64,000 bases of DNA from Populus alba (taxonomy: Eukaryota; Streptophyta; Magnoliopsida; Malpighiales; Salicaceae): positions 186,001-250,000 of the forward strand of contig NC_133295.1 of NCBI RefSeq assembly GCF_005239225.2. Direction: 5' to 3'. Positions 1 to 11,661 of this stretch are shown piece after piece; positions within the stretch are counted from its first letter, which is position 1; each line of letters opens with the position of its first letter. The notes under the pieces were generated by a model, which saw nothing but the letters and a program-made list of their open reading frames with translations, made no database searches and was not told the DNA's origin. The position numbers were made by a program, and so were the translations under genes.

Positions 1-122
1 ATACACATTTTGACGTAAAGATCAGCAAATACATGGAAGCCATTCATCAGGTTGAAAACATAAACAAATGTTGGCAAAAGTACAACTGATTTGTGGATTG
101 CAGAAAGTATTTTAATTTCAGC

Positions 123-3008
123 TCAAGCAACCTGGATTGCCAATCCTGGTGCTACCACAGCTTGCTAAAAAGGCAGATGCATTGTGAAAAATTGGTGAGG
201 TAATCAGACTATCCTGATGCTTTCGTAAATTACAGCTAATGCGGCATTCAATTTTTAGTTGGTTACCTGAAATTCTTTATAATCAAGAACACCATTCCCA
301 TCAATGTCTGCCTGCACCCACAAATCCTTTGTTTCTTCGTCGCTGAGTCCATAACAGTGGCCGGTTAAATTAAGCTGCAATATTTAGAACATTGTTATGT
401 ATGAGTTGTCAAGGAAATGAATAAAAACATCTTACTAAGCAACCGCATTGATAGGAGATAATATAGCTTCCACTTATCTTACCTGTTGAAGAGCTTCACA
501 GAAGCCTGAGTAAGTAATGCAGTCACTATCACTATCAGCCTTTAGAAAGACAAAGGCATCTTCTTCTGTCAGGGAAGCTCTCCGTAGCAGATACTGAAAT
601 GAAAAATTCTATTTCAGAGACAGAAACTCAAGAATTGTTCTCCCAAGGCTGATAAAATTCTATTTTTAAATTCCATGTCCCTGACATTACAAAACCAACG
701 CAAAACACAAAAAAAAAAAAATATACGGGTTCACTCCAAAACAACCAGCTTAGCAACAGTTTCTATGGGACATTAAGAAGTAACTGGAAGTTGCAAAAGA
801 GATGAGAGATTACAAATGCCTTAGTTGACCAGAAAATTGGCGTCCTTCTTGCTGTGAAATTGCACAGAAACATTTTAGGTCATTTGGGGATATGTCTCTT
901 CAAAGAAGAAACATTAACTAGATGACATCCACAAGATAAGATGGCTTGCTAATTTTTTGTTTACACTGTCCAGCGATATTATTAAGTGACCATCAATTGA
1001 GCTAGAGAAGGTCTAGATAGCAAAGAAATGTACAGATGAAGCCCAACAATAAACAGAGTAAGATCGTTGAAGTGTAAGAACATGAAAACAGAGAATTCCA
1101 GGTTAATGTTTAAGAATAAAAATCTGACCTTGAACATGCCAAATACTGCTTCACCCCAACTTGTTTTTAGTAGCTTGCGGTATCTATTGGGATTAAGAAG
1201 CCATATAAAATCCACGCCACAAATATTTCCACGATGATTAAGGTGGCTAACCCACTGAGCACACAACACATGAAAGGAATGAGAAATTTATGCATCGGAT
1301 GAAACCAACAAAGTGATTTCTACCGAAGACAATAAATTATTACTAGTTTGAACATGAAAATAAGGACCTTGTGAGCATCTGCATCAGTGTACTGATGAGC
1401 AGTATCATATGATGATACAAAGCCCTGTGACCTGAGGAACTTGTAAACATGCCCCCGTTTGCTCCCATTCCAGTCACTGCAGAAAGTACAAAGTAAAGGA
1501 TAAGGAAGACAACGAGTGTAATTGTGTGAAGGGCATAGAATCTACCAAGTGGGAGTAGTTTCTTTATGACATGTAGCATGTGAACATGTAATTACCCGCA
1601 AAGCATAATAGGCGTTGGGCTAAGCTTGTTTTCTTTCTGGTAAGATTCCACATACTGCAGGATTTTGTAGACCTGTTATTGCAGTCATAGAACACAGGCC
1701 AAAACCAAGGGTAGTGAGAAGTTACTTGTGAAGAAGATAGAAAAGAGAAAAACAAAGGGTGGAAAAATGTACTTACCTGATTCAATCTCACAAGAGACAA
1801 ACTTGAATCATGAGGAAATAACAAGTGGGTATTGACAATGAGAATTTCTTGGCGAGTGTCATTGTTCCGGCATGGTGAACAAGGGGCAGCTAATTCAACA
1901 TGTAACAACTGAGCTACTCGATCCCCGCAGTCATTGAACAACAATTCCCTATGGTTAATAACTCTGAAATAGTCCTTGCGCACAGCGATCAGTAGGCCTG
2001 GCATATCATACAATGACACAGTATGTTCGAAAGGATTCAACAAAAGAAAATTTTGCTCATTGTTTCTTCTGCAATTCATTTGTATCTAAGAACAGTTTAT
2101 TTCCTCAACAAAAATCCCCAACCTCCAACAAAACTTAAAGCTCTTTATTCCTATTTTTGAAAACATGGAAGAATTCTGCTGAAGATAGTGAAAGAGAACA
2201 GGAAGCAAAGGAATTGGTCAAATTTGGGAGATTTCTTCCATATTTTGTCCAAATTCGAGACATTAAACCACTAGGCAATAGTGATGGGACAGTTGATGAA
2301 ACAAGAAACATCAAATGCAGATCAAATTAGCAAACTCCTGGAGCATGGCCTTTAATGTCTGATTACAGGAAGTCCAACATGATCCAAAAGTTGTATTAAA
2401 GTTTCGATCTTAGCACAAAATGGTAAACTATGAAATAACATAATTCATTAAAAAGAAATCAAATTTTAAATGTATAAACAAAAGGGATTCCAGAGAAAAT
2501 TCCAAGATGAGAAATGAAGAAGAAAGGTAGGTACCAACCATCACCACGGTTGTTGGTTCGTGCAAGCTTGAAATTGAGATAGCCTGCATCACCTAATCTC
2601 TTCTCATACATGTTGACCAACTCTTCATTTCCCAACCAAAATTCCTACACCAATTTGAAACAATCAACAAACAAATCCAAACAATCACCAAAACCATAAA
2701 GAGACAGAGACAAAGACAGAGGCAGAGAGAGAGAGAAGAACCTGAAGACAAATTATGGAAGATCTTTCACGCAACAAGGAATCCAAAATCCTCTGGTTTC
2801 TGACAAGCCAATAGGCCCTGTAATCACTTTCACGTGAATTCTGATCCTTATCATTGTTAATGTTAAGACGTTTATAGATAGGTGCAAGAATGTTAAACGT
2901 TGTACAAGTTATACAAGGTTGTTGCCGATGATCTCTCATTGACATTGATGATGATATTGCATAACTCCCTATTCTTGATATCCTTCTTGATCTCCTTTCC
3001 TTTCTCAT
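123..3008 (-). CDS. EF-hand endonuclease/exonuclease/phosphatase-fold protein, nine exons
   Basis: Nine exons with GT-AG borders read in one frame on the minus strand: 3008-2742, 2644-2539, 1997-1777, 1672-1596, 1476-1368, 1254-1129, 593-483, 374-267 and 164-123, giving 388 residues and a TGA stop. The fold is that of CCR4-like and inositol-phosphatase-like metal-dependent phosphoesterases: FNILAP near residue 39, LQEFW with Glu90 across the first splice, NTHLLFPH, then GDWNGS, and VDFIWLL near 275. C-terminal to this is a degenerate EF-hand (DSDSDCITYSGF) and a canonical loop, DIDGNGVLDYKE (residues 362-373), with acidic ligands at positions 1, 3, 9 and 12. This architecture matches the Arabidopsis family of 'uncharacterized calcium-binding protein At1g02270', recalled from family knowledge. 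The substrate is unknown; a Ca2+-tuned hydrolase of RNA or phospholipid is inference. The 13-residue last exon is the least certain part. Confidence 0.88.
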
Positions 3009-3346
3009 TTTTTCTCTTTCTCTCTAACCTTTCTTGTATTCAAATTTCAAAACAAATGATCAAATTCTGAGGCACCACAACAGAAAGAAATAAGAAGAGA
3101 TGACAAGTGGGGTGGTGGCAGGGGAGGAGGGGAGGCTAATTTTGACGGAAAAGGTTGTGGTGGCAGTAATGGAGGCCGTTTTGAAAACAGCCAATCAAAG
3201 GAGGAAGGCAGCAGCAGCAAAACCACCACCAAGAAGAAGAAAGAAGAAGAAGAATAGCAAAGAATATTGTGAAAATGGTGGTGCGTTTGCGACTAAAGAA
3301 AGACAACCTCATTCCCTTGAGTCTTCATTCTTGGGGGAGGTCTACG

Positions 3347-3357
3347 CTTTATATAGT
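3347..3357 (-). promoter_or_regulatory. Probable TATA box of the EF-hand hydrolase gene
   Basis: Read on the minus strand this is TATATAAAG, about 340 bp upstream of the ATG at 3008. The sequence between is a purine/pyrimidine-biased 5' leader. The spacing implies a long 5' UTR. Confidence 0.45.
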
Positions 3358-3359
3358 AG

Positions 3360-5346
3360 TCTATGCAATGCAATATGGTCATGACTTAATTTAATTAACC
3401 GTTGCCTAAAAAAGTTTATTGCAATCAATATGCCTATTATAGCTTAGTTTTTGCTTTATAGTCTATTTGAGAATTTATTTTTTTAAAAATATATTAAAAT
3501 AATATATAATTTTTTAAAAATTAAAAATACTAAAAAAGTGTGGTTTCATTATGCCAAAACAGTGCATAGTGATATATAAATTTATTTTTTATATTTTATT
3601 TGATAATAAAATATATATTCAAATGATTTTAATTTGTGCATTCTTTTTATAAATCCGGAGTATATATTAATAAATTTAATTTACTTGTGCAATATTCTTA
3701 AATTTGAATCTAAAAAAGTTAAAAAAATGAACATATTTCCTTTAATCACTAGAATACCCTCTTAGGTTTATTATTATTGTTTATATTATTATGATAATTA
3801 GGAAGTTGGGTTCGGTAACTTTACTCTCAAGTGCAAGTCAGTCGAATATCAAACAAGTGCATAATCCAAAGTCGATGTTATATTGTTGGTTGAAATGAAA
3901 TCTATGAATTTGATCGGCAGCTCATAGCGATGGAAGAAGAGAGATTCTTATGTTTTATGGGAGGCAAAAAACTTAAGACCATAGTTTTATTAAGGCATCC
4001 TAATTTAATTAATAAACTATTCTTGTAAGTTGTAACTTGACTTGAAAATAAGGTTATTTTATAATTAAAAAAATTACTTATAAACACATCATCATGTAAG
4101 AATATTGAATAATACGGTATGATTACATAGGAATCGAGGGTATTTTGTCCTGGTGTGAAAAAACTGGCTTGAGAAATTCCTATTGACTCTCATCCTACCA
4201 ACTTCGCAAGTTTCTTGAAGTATTAATTTACAAAAAGATGCCAACATGATCTCGATCAATAAAGAGTGATGCTATAACGTTTTGCATGTTTTTTTCTTAT
4301 TTTTTGTACCCTTTAGCTTGTAATTTTATTAATATTTATTCATGTTATTGTGTCTAACATTAATTAATTATGTCGTTCCTTCTCTTTGGTACACATAAAA
4401 CACCATAGAAATGTGCCCAAAACATTTTTGAGGTGAGTATACGCATTTAAGACAGGGGCCACTGTATTTATAAGGGATATGTGGGTATAATTATGAAGAA
4501 ATAATAAGCATACGCATCAATTTGCATGGAGCCCCACAAAATTTTTAGCTTTCCTGCTGAGAAGTTGTGGAGAGGCCTCTGCCACAGAGTGAACAAACAA
4601 AGCTCATCCACTAGCTCCTTGGCATTTATCCATTGATGTCGTTTTAGGGCTTGTTGGAGTTGGACGTATATAGAATCTGTATGTGCACCAAATTCGTTTT
4701 AAGGCAAGGCCTAAGATCAAAGTATATGCTCTATAGTATCCATACTGCATTATATTGTATGGAAAAAGAATAAAGTATGGTCAATCACACACTATCTTTG
4801 CCAAATTGAAATACTTAATTCAAAAACAAACTACTCTAAATTTATTTGTTATTGCTTGGTTTGGGATTTGAAATTCTAAATTATTAATGGATGATGCAGT
4901 TTACTAGTTCAACACTATATATATATATACACTAATATTTGTTAGTTCAATAGTGTTTGGAAAATCTTTAATTTGCTAATTACAATGCCAACTCTTCTTT
5001 TAAGTATCAAATCAAATATATATTGGTGATAATGCAGTAAGTGAAGCATGGAAAAAGAGAATTGGAAAAAAAGAATTCTTTAAGCATTTGAATTAAGAAA
5101 ATGGGCTAATTATAATGTTTGTAAAACTAGGGACAATGTGTATTGATGTATGAGGAATATTGTAAGGAAAATTACGATTTAAGGAGGGTCATGAACACTA
5201 AGATTAAGGAGAAAAAAAAAAAGATAAAGAAAGAGAAGAAGGGACGGCGGCTTAGGATATGGGAAAATACTAAGGAGACTATGAGAAAAAAAAAAGAAAA
5301 AAAATGAAAAGAGTAGACAGGATGATATAATTTAAGATTGGACAAT
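3360..5346. other. AT-rich intergenic stretch, no gene seen
   Basis: No ORF with recognisable protein similarity. It holds a partial copy of an AT-rich dispersed repeat (3476-3545), a short AT microsatellite near 4914-4931 and A-rich tracts around 5205-5310 just before the gypsy insertion. Confidence 0.6.
3476..3545. repeat. Partial copy of an AT-rich MITE-like repeat
   Basis: Runs of T6-A5 blocks and an AAAGTG end resemble the two fuller copies at 12783-12965 and 13195-13390. Low complexity makes the homology tentative. Confidence 0.35.
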
Positions 5347-5351
5347 GATGC

Positions 5352-5695
5352 TGTTATATTTCTTAGCTGGAGCTGGCTAATAAATATAGAAAAGAATGTA
5401 AACTAACTTCGAGGATAGCTTGGCCTCCAAAAGACAATTGGTCTTTTCTTAAGGATTGAATTCTGCATGTTATTTCATTTCCAACAAAGATTTAAATACA
5501 GAGAATCAGAGGAGTTGTTTCCTCAGTTTATGCCTACTTGTACTCATAGTTTGTTACTTAACAAACTAATTATTTTGACTCCTGCTTCTAAGGAATTTAA
5601 CAGCAACATTATTGACTAATTCAAACAAAAGATGCGTAAAACAATATCTTCAACAGATTTCCCCATCAGTAGACTAGGAGACTAGGATCGTAACA
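5352..5695 (-). repeat. 3' LTR of the 5.35-11.16 kb gypsy element
   Basis: Starts TGTTATATTTC and ends GATCGTAACA in plus orientation; 344 bp, the same length as its partner at 10821-11164. Confidence 0.95.
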
Positions 5696-5696
5696 A

Positions 5697-5712
5697 TGCC
5701 TCCCCCTCAAAA
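5697..5712 (-). other. Polypurine tract of the gypsy element
   Basis: The minus strand reads TTTTGAGGGGGAGGCA immediately before the 3' LTR, the expected primer for plus-strand DNA synthesis. Confidence 0.8.
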
Positions 5713-8394
5713 CTAACCTTGTCCCCAAGGTTAAGTTCAGGAAACTGCCTCTTCATATCAAATAATCGCTCCCAGGTTGCAGAAGCTCGAGAAGTGCCTT
5801 CCCATTGAACTAGGATTTCAGTAACATTGCGTCGACCCCGACGAACTATGCGACCATCCAACACATGAGCTGGTTTGGGCTTCAGGATTCCCTCATCTGA
5901 AATATCTGGAAGGGAAATTTGTGATACGTCTGCAGTACCTAACTTCCTCTTTAGCTGGGATACATGGAAAAACATTGTGAATTCTTGCAGATGAAGGCAA
6001 AATGAGCTTGTAAGCCACTGCCCCCAATCTTTTCTTTGATCTGAAATGGACCATAATATCGAGGTGAAAGCTTGAGAGATCTTCTTAGTGCAACTGAGCA
6101 TTGGCGATACGGCTGTAGGCGTAAGTAAACATAATCACCAAACCTCGAATTCACGGTCAGTGCGTTTTCTATCAGCAAAAGTCTTCATGCGGTTTTGAGC
6201 TTCAAGCAGATTTTGTCGCAACATTTGAAGAATAGATGAACGAGTCCTTATGAGTTCATCTAGCTGAGGTAAAGAAGAGGACTGTTCAATATATGGAATT
6301 AGCTTTGGAGGCTTACATCCATAAACTGCTTCAAATGGAGTATAGCCAGTAGAGGAGTTCACGTTAGTATTATGCCAATACTCTGCCAATGTGAGGAATT
6401 GCATCCAATCTTTTAGGCCGAAGGCTAACAAAACACCAAAGATAATTCTGAAGACACCTGTTGATTACTTCTGTCTGGCGTCCGTTTGAGGGTGATAGGA
6501 AGAACTGAAATGGAGACTTGTCCCTTGTAACTTGAATAACTACTGCCAAAAGTCACTAAGAAAAAACACGATCACGATCACTTACTATGGTTTTTAGGCA
6601 TACCATGGATTTTGAACACATTATCAAAAGAAGGCTTGTGCAACAGAGGAGGCTGTATAAGGATGGGACAACGCGATGAAGTGAGCATATTTGGACAAGC
6701 GGTCCACAACAACAAAAATGACATTTTTTTACCGCTGGATTTTGGGTAACCCATCGATAAAATCCATCGATATATCTTCCCAAATCTGGTGTGGAATTGG
6801 AAGTGGCTGCAAAAGACCTGCAGGATGAACATTTTCTGACTTGTTGCGTTGACAGGTTTCACACTCCTGAATATATTGTTTTATAAAGGAGCGCATGTGA
6901 GGCCAGTAGAAGTTCTGTCGAATTCGTTGTAGTGTCTGAAGGAAACCAGAATGACCTCCAACTGGACTGGAATGGAGCTCCTTTAAGATCAAGCTGCGAA
7001 AAGATGAATCTGCCCCAATGTACAATTTTCCCTTATAGAACACCCTGCCATTGTGAACAGAAAATTTGGATTGATCAAGCTGGCCATTTGCATAAGACTG
7101 TAGCTTGTCAATAATATCTGGATCAGTATGAGTCATTTTGTCAATTGCCTCAATCCAAATTGGTTCCAGCTGAGAAACTGAATGGATAGCAACTTCAGGA
7201 TCACGCCTAGAGAGTGCATCTGCCACCACATTCAGTGATCCCTTGCGATATTCAACAGTAAAGTCGTATCCCAGAAGCTTGGACAACCAACGTTGTTGAG
7301 AAGGAGTTCCCACCCTTTGCTCAAGCAAGTATTTCAGGCTGTGATGATCAGTTCTAACTATAAAACAACTACCCAGCAAATAAGGACGCCATCGCTGAAC
7401 AACAAGAATAAGCGCAAGCAGCTCTTTTTCATAAGTAGAAAGTTGGAGATTTTTACCATGCAAGGCTTGGCTGAAATAAGCCAAAGGACGTCCTGACTGC
7501 ATGAGAACTGCACCAATCCCACTTCCTGATGCATCACACTCGATAACAAATTTTTTTGAGAAATCAGGAAGTGCTAGAACTGGCGGCCGAGTCATAGCCA
7601 TTTTAAGTTCGTTGAAAGCTAATTCAGATGTAGGAGTCCACTGAAAAGCCCCCTTCTTGAGCATGTCTGTAAGAGGTCTTGCAATCTGTCCATACCGTGC
7701 ACAAACTTTCTGTAATATCCAGTGAGGCCAAGGAATCCACGTAAGGATTTTCAGCGAAGATGGAAAAGGCCATTGAAGAATGGATTCAATCTTCTTCTTA
7801 TCAACAGCAACCCCGGCAGCAGAAATCACATGGCCCAAATAATCAATTTCTGAGCACCCAAAACGACATTTAGATAGTTAGCATGCAACTTATGAAGACG
7901 AAGAATCTCCAAAGTTTTCTGAAGATGAATGACATGTTCTTCCTCTGAATGGCTGTAAACCAGGATATCGTCGAAGAAAACCAGAATGAATTGTCTTAAA
8001 AATGGACGAAAGATTTCATTCATGAGGCTTTGGAAAGTTGATGGTGCGTTTGTGAGACCGAAAGGCATAACGAGGAACTCGTAATGGCCGTCATGGGTCC
8101 TAAATGCAGTTTTAGGAATATCTTCGTCAGCTACCCTGATCTGGTGGAAACCTGATCTCAGGTCTAATTTGGAGAAAATGGTTGCGCCATGAAGCTCATC
8201 AAGAAGCTCATCTACCACAGGTATAGGAAAATCGATCCTTGACTATGACAGCATTTAAAGCACGATAATCAACACATAATCGCCAAGTGCCATCATGTTT
8301 GCGAACTAACAGGACAGGAGATGAGAATGGGCTGCGACTGGACGAATTATTCCTTCATGGAGCATCTCTTTTGACCATGCGTTCAATTTCAGCC
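5697..8394 (-). pseudogene. Gypsy pol remnant: RT, RNase H, integrase, chromodomain
   Basis: Pieces in three frames follow each other on the minus strand. RT at 8218-7866 has [22 protein letters not shown] and the catalytic FFDDILVYS. RNase H (about 7570-7190) has the CDASGSGIGAVL and RTDHHSLKYL blocks. The integrase zinc finger is H...H...CETCQ near 6950-6840, and the core begins WEDISMDFIDGLPK near 6750 before a frame break. A chromodomain with ILVQWEGTSRASATWE lies near 5770-5830 and ends in the NLGDKVSFEG tail. Single-base insertions or losses occur at least four times between 8220 and 8395 and again near 7870 and 6730, several in homopolymers. Confidence 0.9.
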
Positions 8395-10743
8395 TTTTGA
8401 AGCATCGGGTAACCGGTATGGGCGCACATTAGTAGGCGATGTGCCTGGAGGAAGTATTATGCGATGATCATGATACCGAGTAGGAGGCAAACCTGATGGT
8501 GGACAAAACAGATCAGAAAAAACATCAATGACTGCCTGAATGGTGGGTGGAACCTGATAAACGTTGTCGATGGCATAAATCTGTGAAACATTTAGAAGCA
8601 GACTTGGTGATTTGACTCGAAAAAGTTTCTCCAGTTGATGACATGAGAGGACGGACAACTCCTTTGTAGGTATACCAGCCAGCATATGTGTTTTCCCTTG
8701 GGAACAGAATTCCATGGTCAGCTTGGAGAAATCCCATAAAATAGGACCGAGGGTCTGCAGCCAATGTGCACCCAAAACAACATCATATCCTCCGAGGGAA
8801 AGGAGATAAAAATCTGAGGTAACTGGAACTCCTTGGATGTCAATGAATATATTTTGACATTGCCCCTCACTATATAAGCGATCTCCATTAGCCACCATGA
8901 CATTAAAGGAGGTCTTACAAGATATAGGAATATTAAGCTTTGATGCAACTGAAGGATCCAAGAAATTATGAGTAGAACCAGAGTCCAGTAATATGTAAAG
9001 AGGTTTATTGTGATAATAACCAGTGACACGCATCGTCTGGGGGTTAGCATCACCTGCAATTGCATGAAGAGATATCTCTGGATGTGGAACAACATCGCTA
9101 TCAGGAGAGCAGTCCATATCTTCATCACAATAATCGTTTCCATCAATAAGGAAGAGAGTAAGAGATTTACATTTATGGCCAGGTTTGAATTTCTCATCAC
9201 AATTGTAGCACAACCCTTTTTCTCGGCGCTCTTTCATCTCTTCAAAAGATATCTTTTTCACCTTTGGGTCTGGAACTGCATGGGTGGATGCTTGGGGTCT
9301 TGGAAAACTTCTACGATCTCTTGAATAACTCTTCTCCTGGAGACGAGCGAGACCGATGGCATCTTTTAAAGAAGTGGGACGGAATGACTTAACATTTGTC
9401 CTTATGTCATCTTTGAGACCACTAATGAAAGTGCGTGTGAGAAATCTGTCAGGAAGACCATCGATTCGTTGAGCCAAATTCTCAAACTGACTTTGATAAG
9501 CTGCAACTGTGGAAGTTTGACGAAGTTTTGACAGTTCGCCCTCTGGATCCTCATATTCTGTAGGTCCAAACCGCTTTTCAAGGGCTTGGATAAACAACAC
9601 CCAATCATTAAGCTCACCTGCATGTTGTAAATATTTGTAATATTGGAGTGCTGCTCCCTTCAAGTGGAAAGAAGCATAGAGGAGACGTTGTGCTGGATGG
9701 ATCTGATGTAGCAGGAAGTAGGGGTGTTCAAAAAAACCGACCAACCGATTAAACCGAAAAAACCGAGAAAAAATTAACCGAAAAAACCGAACCGGTAGAA
9801 AAAACCGAATAAACCGATTAAAAAATTAAAAAAACCACTCGGTCCGGTTCGGTCTCGGTTTAAGAAGGCTTAAACCGATTAAACCGGACCAAACCGAACC
9901 AATTTAATTAAATCTAAAAATATATATTAAAAAAAACATCCTAAACTTAATAATTAATACCCCTTTCCCAAAACCTTTCCAGCTACCCCTCCCCTTTTCC
10001 CTCCCCTTTTCCCGGCTTTCCCCTCCCCCCACAAAATAAAACCCAGCACTCCCAATCCCCACCCACACAACCTTTCCCTCTAAACATTTCTAAATCGTGT
10101 GATTGCATTGGAATGTCCATCACAAGTGTAGAAGGAGGGTCCCACATCCAGGACCATGATGATTGTTATTACCAAAGCTCTAATTTTTTTCACTTAAATA
10201 AGAGGAGAGGACAGGACAGAATAGGACATGTTTTATCTTATTTAATTGATTTCGGTTTTTCTGGTTTTTAAAGTTAAAAAACCGACCCGAACCGAACAAA
10301 ACCGGTTCGGTTTGAACCGGTTATCGGTTCGGTTCGGGTTATATTAATAAGAAATAGAATTTTCCGGTTCGGTTAAATTTTTATGTTAAAACCGGACCGA
10401 ACCGGACCGTGAACACCCCTAGCAGGAAGTATTGATCAGCTAGTAAAATCCAGCCAGAAGGGTCTTCAGTGCCATCATATTTGAATAGATCAATATTTAG
10501 CCCTTTTGTTGGTAACCCGCTGGAATTAGAAGCCAGTGAATGCCTTACTGAAGGTCCAACACTGTGTTCTTCTCTCACAGGTTGTGGTTCTTTGGAGAGC
10601 TTTTCAATGGATAAGGTGAGGGCTATAATTTGTTGTTGAATATCGGTCATATGGGTGTTGATTTGTTGCAACATGGAACCTTGCCTGGAAACTGTTTCTG
10701 ATAAGATATTAAAACGGGTTCCTGGGGCGTCTTGGTTAGCCAT
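8395..10743 (-). pseudogene. Gypsy gag-protease ORF split by a MITE
   Basis: Starts at the ATG at 10743 (MANQDAPGTRF) about 65 bp inside the PBS. The gag reading runs to ADQYFLL, is cut by the MITE at 9719-10421, and resumes with HQIHPAQRLLYASFHL, so joining the two sides across one 8-bp target copy is in frame. The second part holds the retrotransposon gag core, a variant zinc knuckle CYNCDEKFKPGHKC and the protease motif LLDSGSTHNFLD, and enters RT at TNVRPYR before the first frameshift near 8395. Before the MITE landed, gag-protease appears to have been open. Confidence 0.9.
9719..10421. mobile_element. hAT-type MITE nested in gypsy gag
   Basis: The 12-bp termini TAGGGGTGTTCA and TGAACACCCCTA are perfect inverted repeats, flanked by the perfect 8-bp duplication GCAGGAAG (9711-9718 and 10422-10429). 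An 8-bp TSD and this end sequence point to the hAT superfamily. Subterminal regions are packed with AACCG/CGGTT motifs on both sides, candidate transposase-binding repeats. No transposase ORF is present, so the element is non-autonomous. The 703-bp body contains a C-rich centre (about 9960-10080). Confidence 0.93.
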
Positions 10744-10806
10744 ATTTATAAGAAGGGGAGGGGTTTTGGGTTTAAAGGTTACTGATGAAAATGGCAGAGG
10801 AAGTTT

Positions 10807-10819
10807 GGCTCTGATACCA
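10807..10819 (-). other. Primer-binding site, initiator-Met tRNA
   Basis: Minus strand reads TGGTATCAGAGCC one base inside the 5' LTR, complementary to the 3' end of plant initiator-Met tRNA. Confidence 0.9.
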
Positions 10820-10820
10820 C

Positions 10821-11164
10821 TGTTATATTTCTTAGCTGGAGCTGGCTAATAAATATAGAAAAGAATGTAAACTAACTTTGAGGATAGCTTGGCCTCCAAA
10901 AGACAATTGGTCTTTTCTTAAGGATTGAATTCTGCATGTTATTTCATTTCCAACAAAGATTTAAATATAGAGAATCAGAGGAGTTGTTTTCTCAGTTTAT
11001 GCCTACTTGTACTCATAGTTTGTTACTTAACAAACTAATTATTTTGACTCCTTTTTCTAAGGAATTTAACAGCAACATTATTGACTAATTCAAACAAAAG
11101 ATGCGTAAAACACTATCTTCAACAGATTTCCCCATCAATAGACTAGGAGACTAGGATCGTAACA
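10821..11164 (-). repeat. 5' LTR of the 5.35-11.16 kb gypsy element
   Basis: 344 bp. Seven substitutions against the partner LTR, five of them C/T or G/A transitions. Confidence 0.95.
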
Positions 11165-11430
11165 GATGCATCACAAAAGCAATGCTTCCATCAATTATTA
11201 TGATTATTTGAAAGTCAATTAGTCTCAAGACACTATCAAATAAATTAATTATAAAAGAAATTAACATTTGAAGAACACATGACATAAGGTTACGAGGAAG
11301 TAGTACAAGTGAAGAGAAGATTAGTAATTAATTTTATTAATAATTATAATGTGTGATGAACAAGACGTGCAGGTAGCACTTCTTTGTTAGCTTTCGGCCC
11401 ATGCGTGATGTGATAGGTGGTGGTTGGTGT

Positions 11431-11661
11431 TTACTTTTGAGCTGCACGTAAAGCCAATGGCCGGCGTCTGTTCATCTCCCCTTGGCCCTTGACCCCTTCT
11501 TCTTCCTGCAAGTTGTTATAATTCTTGGACTTCAGATCCTCAAGAACTTGAGCAGCATTCGCGTTCTTGTTAGTGTGCTTTTTAAGTTTCATGTTCTTGC
11601 TTCTAACCACTTGTCTCATTTTAATTGTGTCTGCTGTCTGTCCATGTTTCTGGTCCAGCAT
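11431..11661 (-). CDS. Unrecognised 76-codon Lys/Arg-rich ORF
   Basis: An ATG-started frame encodes a hydrophilic peptide with a Lys-rich first half, an acidic stretch (EEEG) and a basic end, RRRPLALRAAQK. Local base composition is clearly higher in GC than the flanks, which is why it is listed. There is no signal peptide in this exon. An upstream exon with one, as in small secreted peptide precursors, was not found, and the tail does not match CLE, CEP, RGF or PSY signatures known to me. It may be a gene remnant. Confidence 0.22.
   Translation of the reverse strand: MLDQKHGQTADTIKMRQVVRSKNMKLKKHTNKNANAAQVLEDLKSKNYNNLQEEEGVKGQGEMNRRRPLALRAAQK

Larger units (their letters stand above)
5352..11164 (-). 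mobile_element. Ty3/gypsy chromovirus, complete but coding-dead
   Basis: Two 344-bp LTRs of TG...CA form bracket the element, flanked by the perfect 5-bp TSD GATGC (5347-5351 and 11165-11169). The PBS next to the 10821-11164 LTR is TGGTATCAGAGCC (initiator-Met tRNA), so this is the 5' LTR and the element runs on the minus strand. A PPT lies against the other LTR. Order is gag, protease, RT, RNase H, integrase, chromodomain, which places it in Ty3/gypsy chromoviruses. Without the nested MITE and its TSD it would be about 5.1 kb, small for the group and reminiscent of the Reina lineage (inference). The LTRs differ at seven positions by eye (about 2%). Several frameshifts in pol rule out autonomous activity. 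Confidence 0.95.

Noticed and set aside
3100..3384. Plus-strand 94-codon ORF rich in Lys and Ala
   Set aside because: It is antisense to the 5' leader of the EF-hand hydrolase gene and its composition follows from a purine-rich tract; no family resemblance.
8718..9200. 160-codon minus-strand ORF inside gypsy
   Set aside because: It is an alternative frame of the gag-protease coding region, which has recognisable motifs in the other frame.
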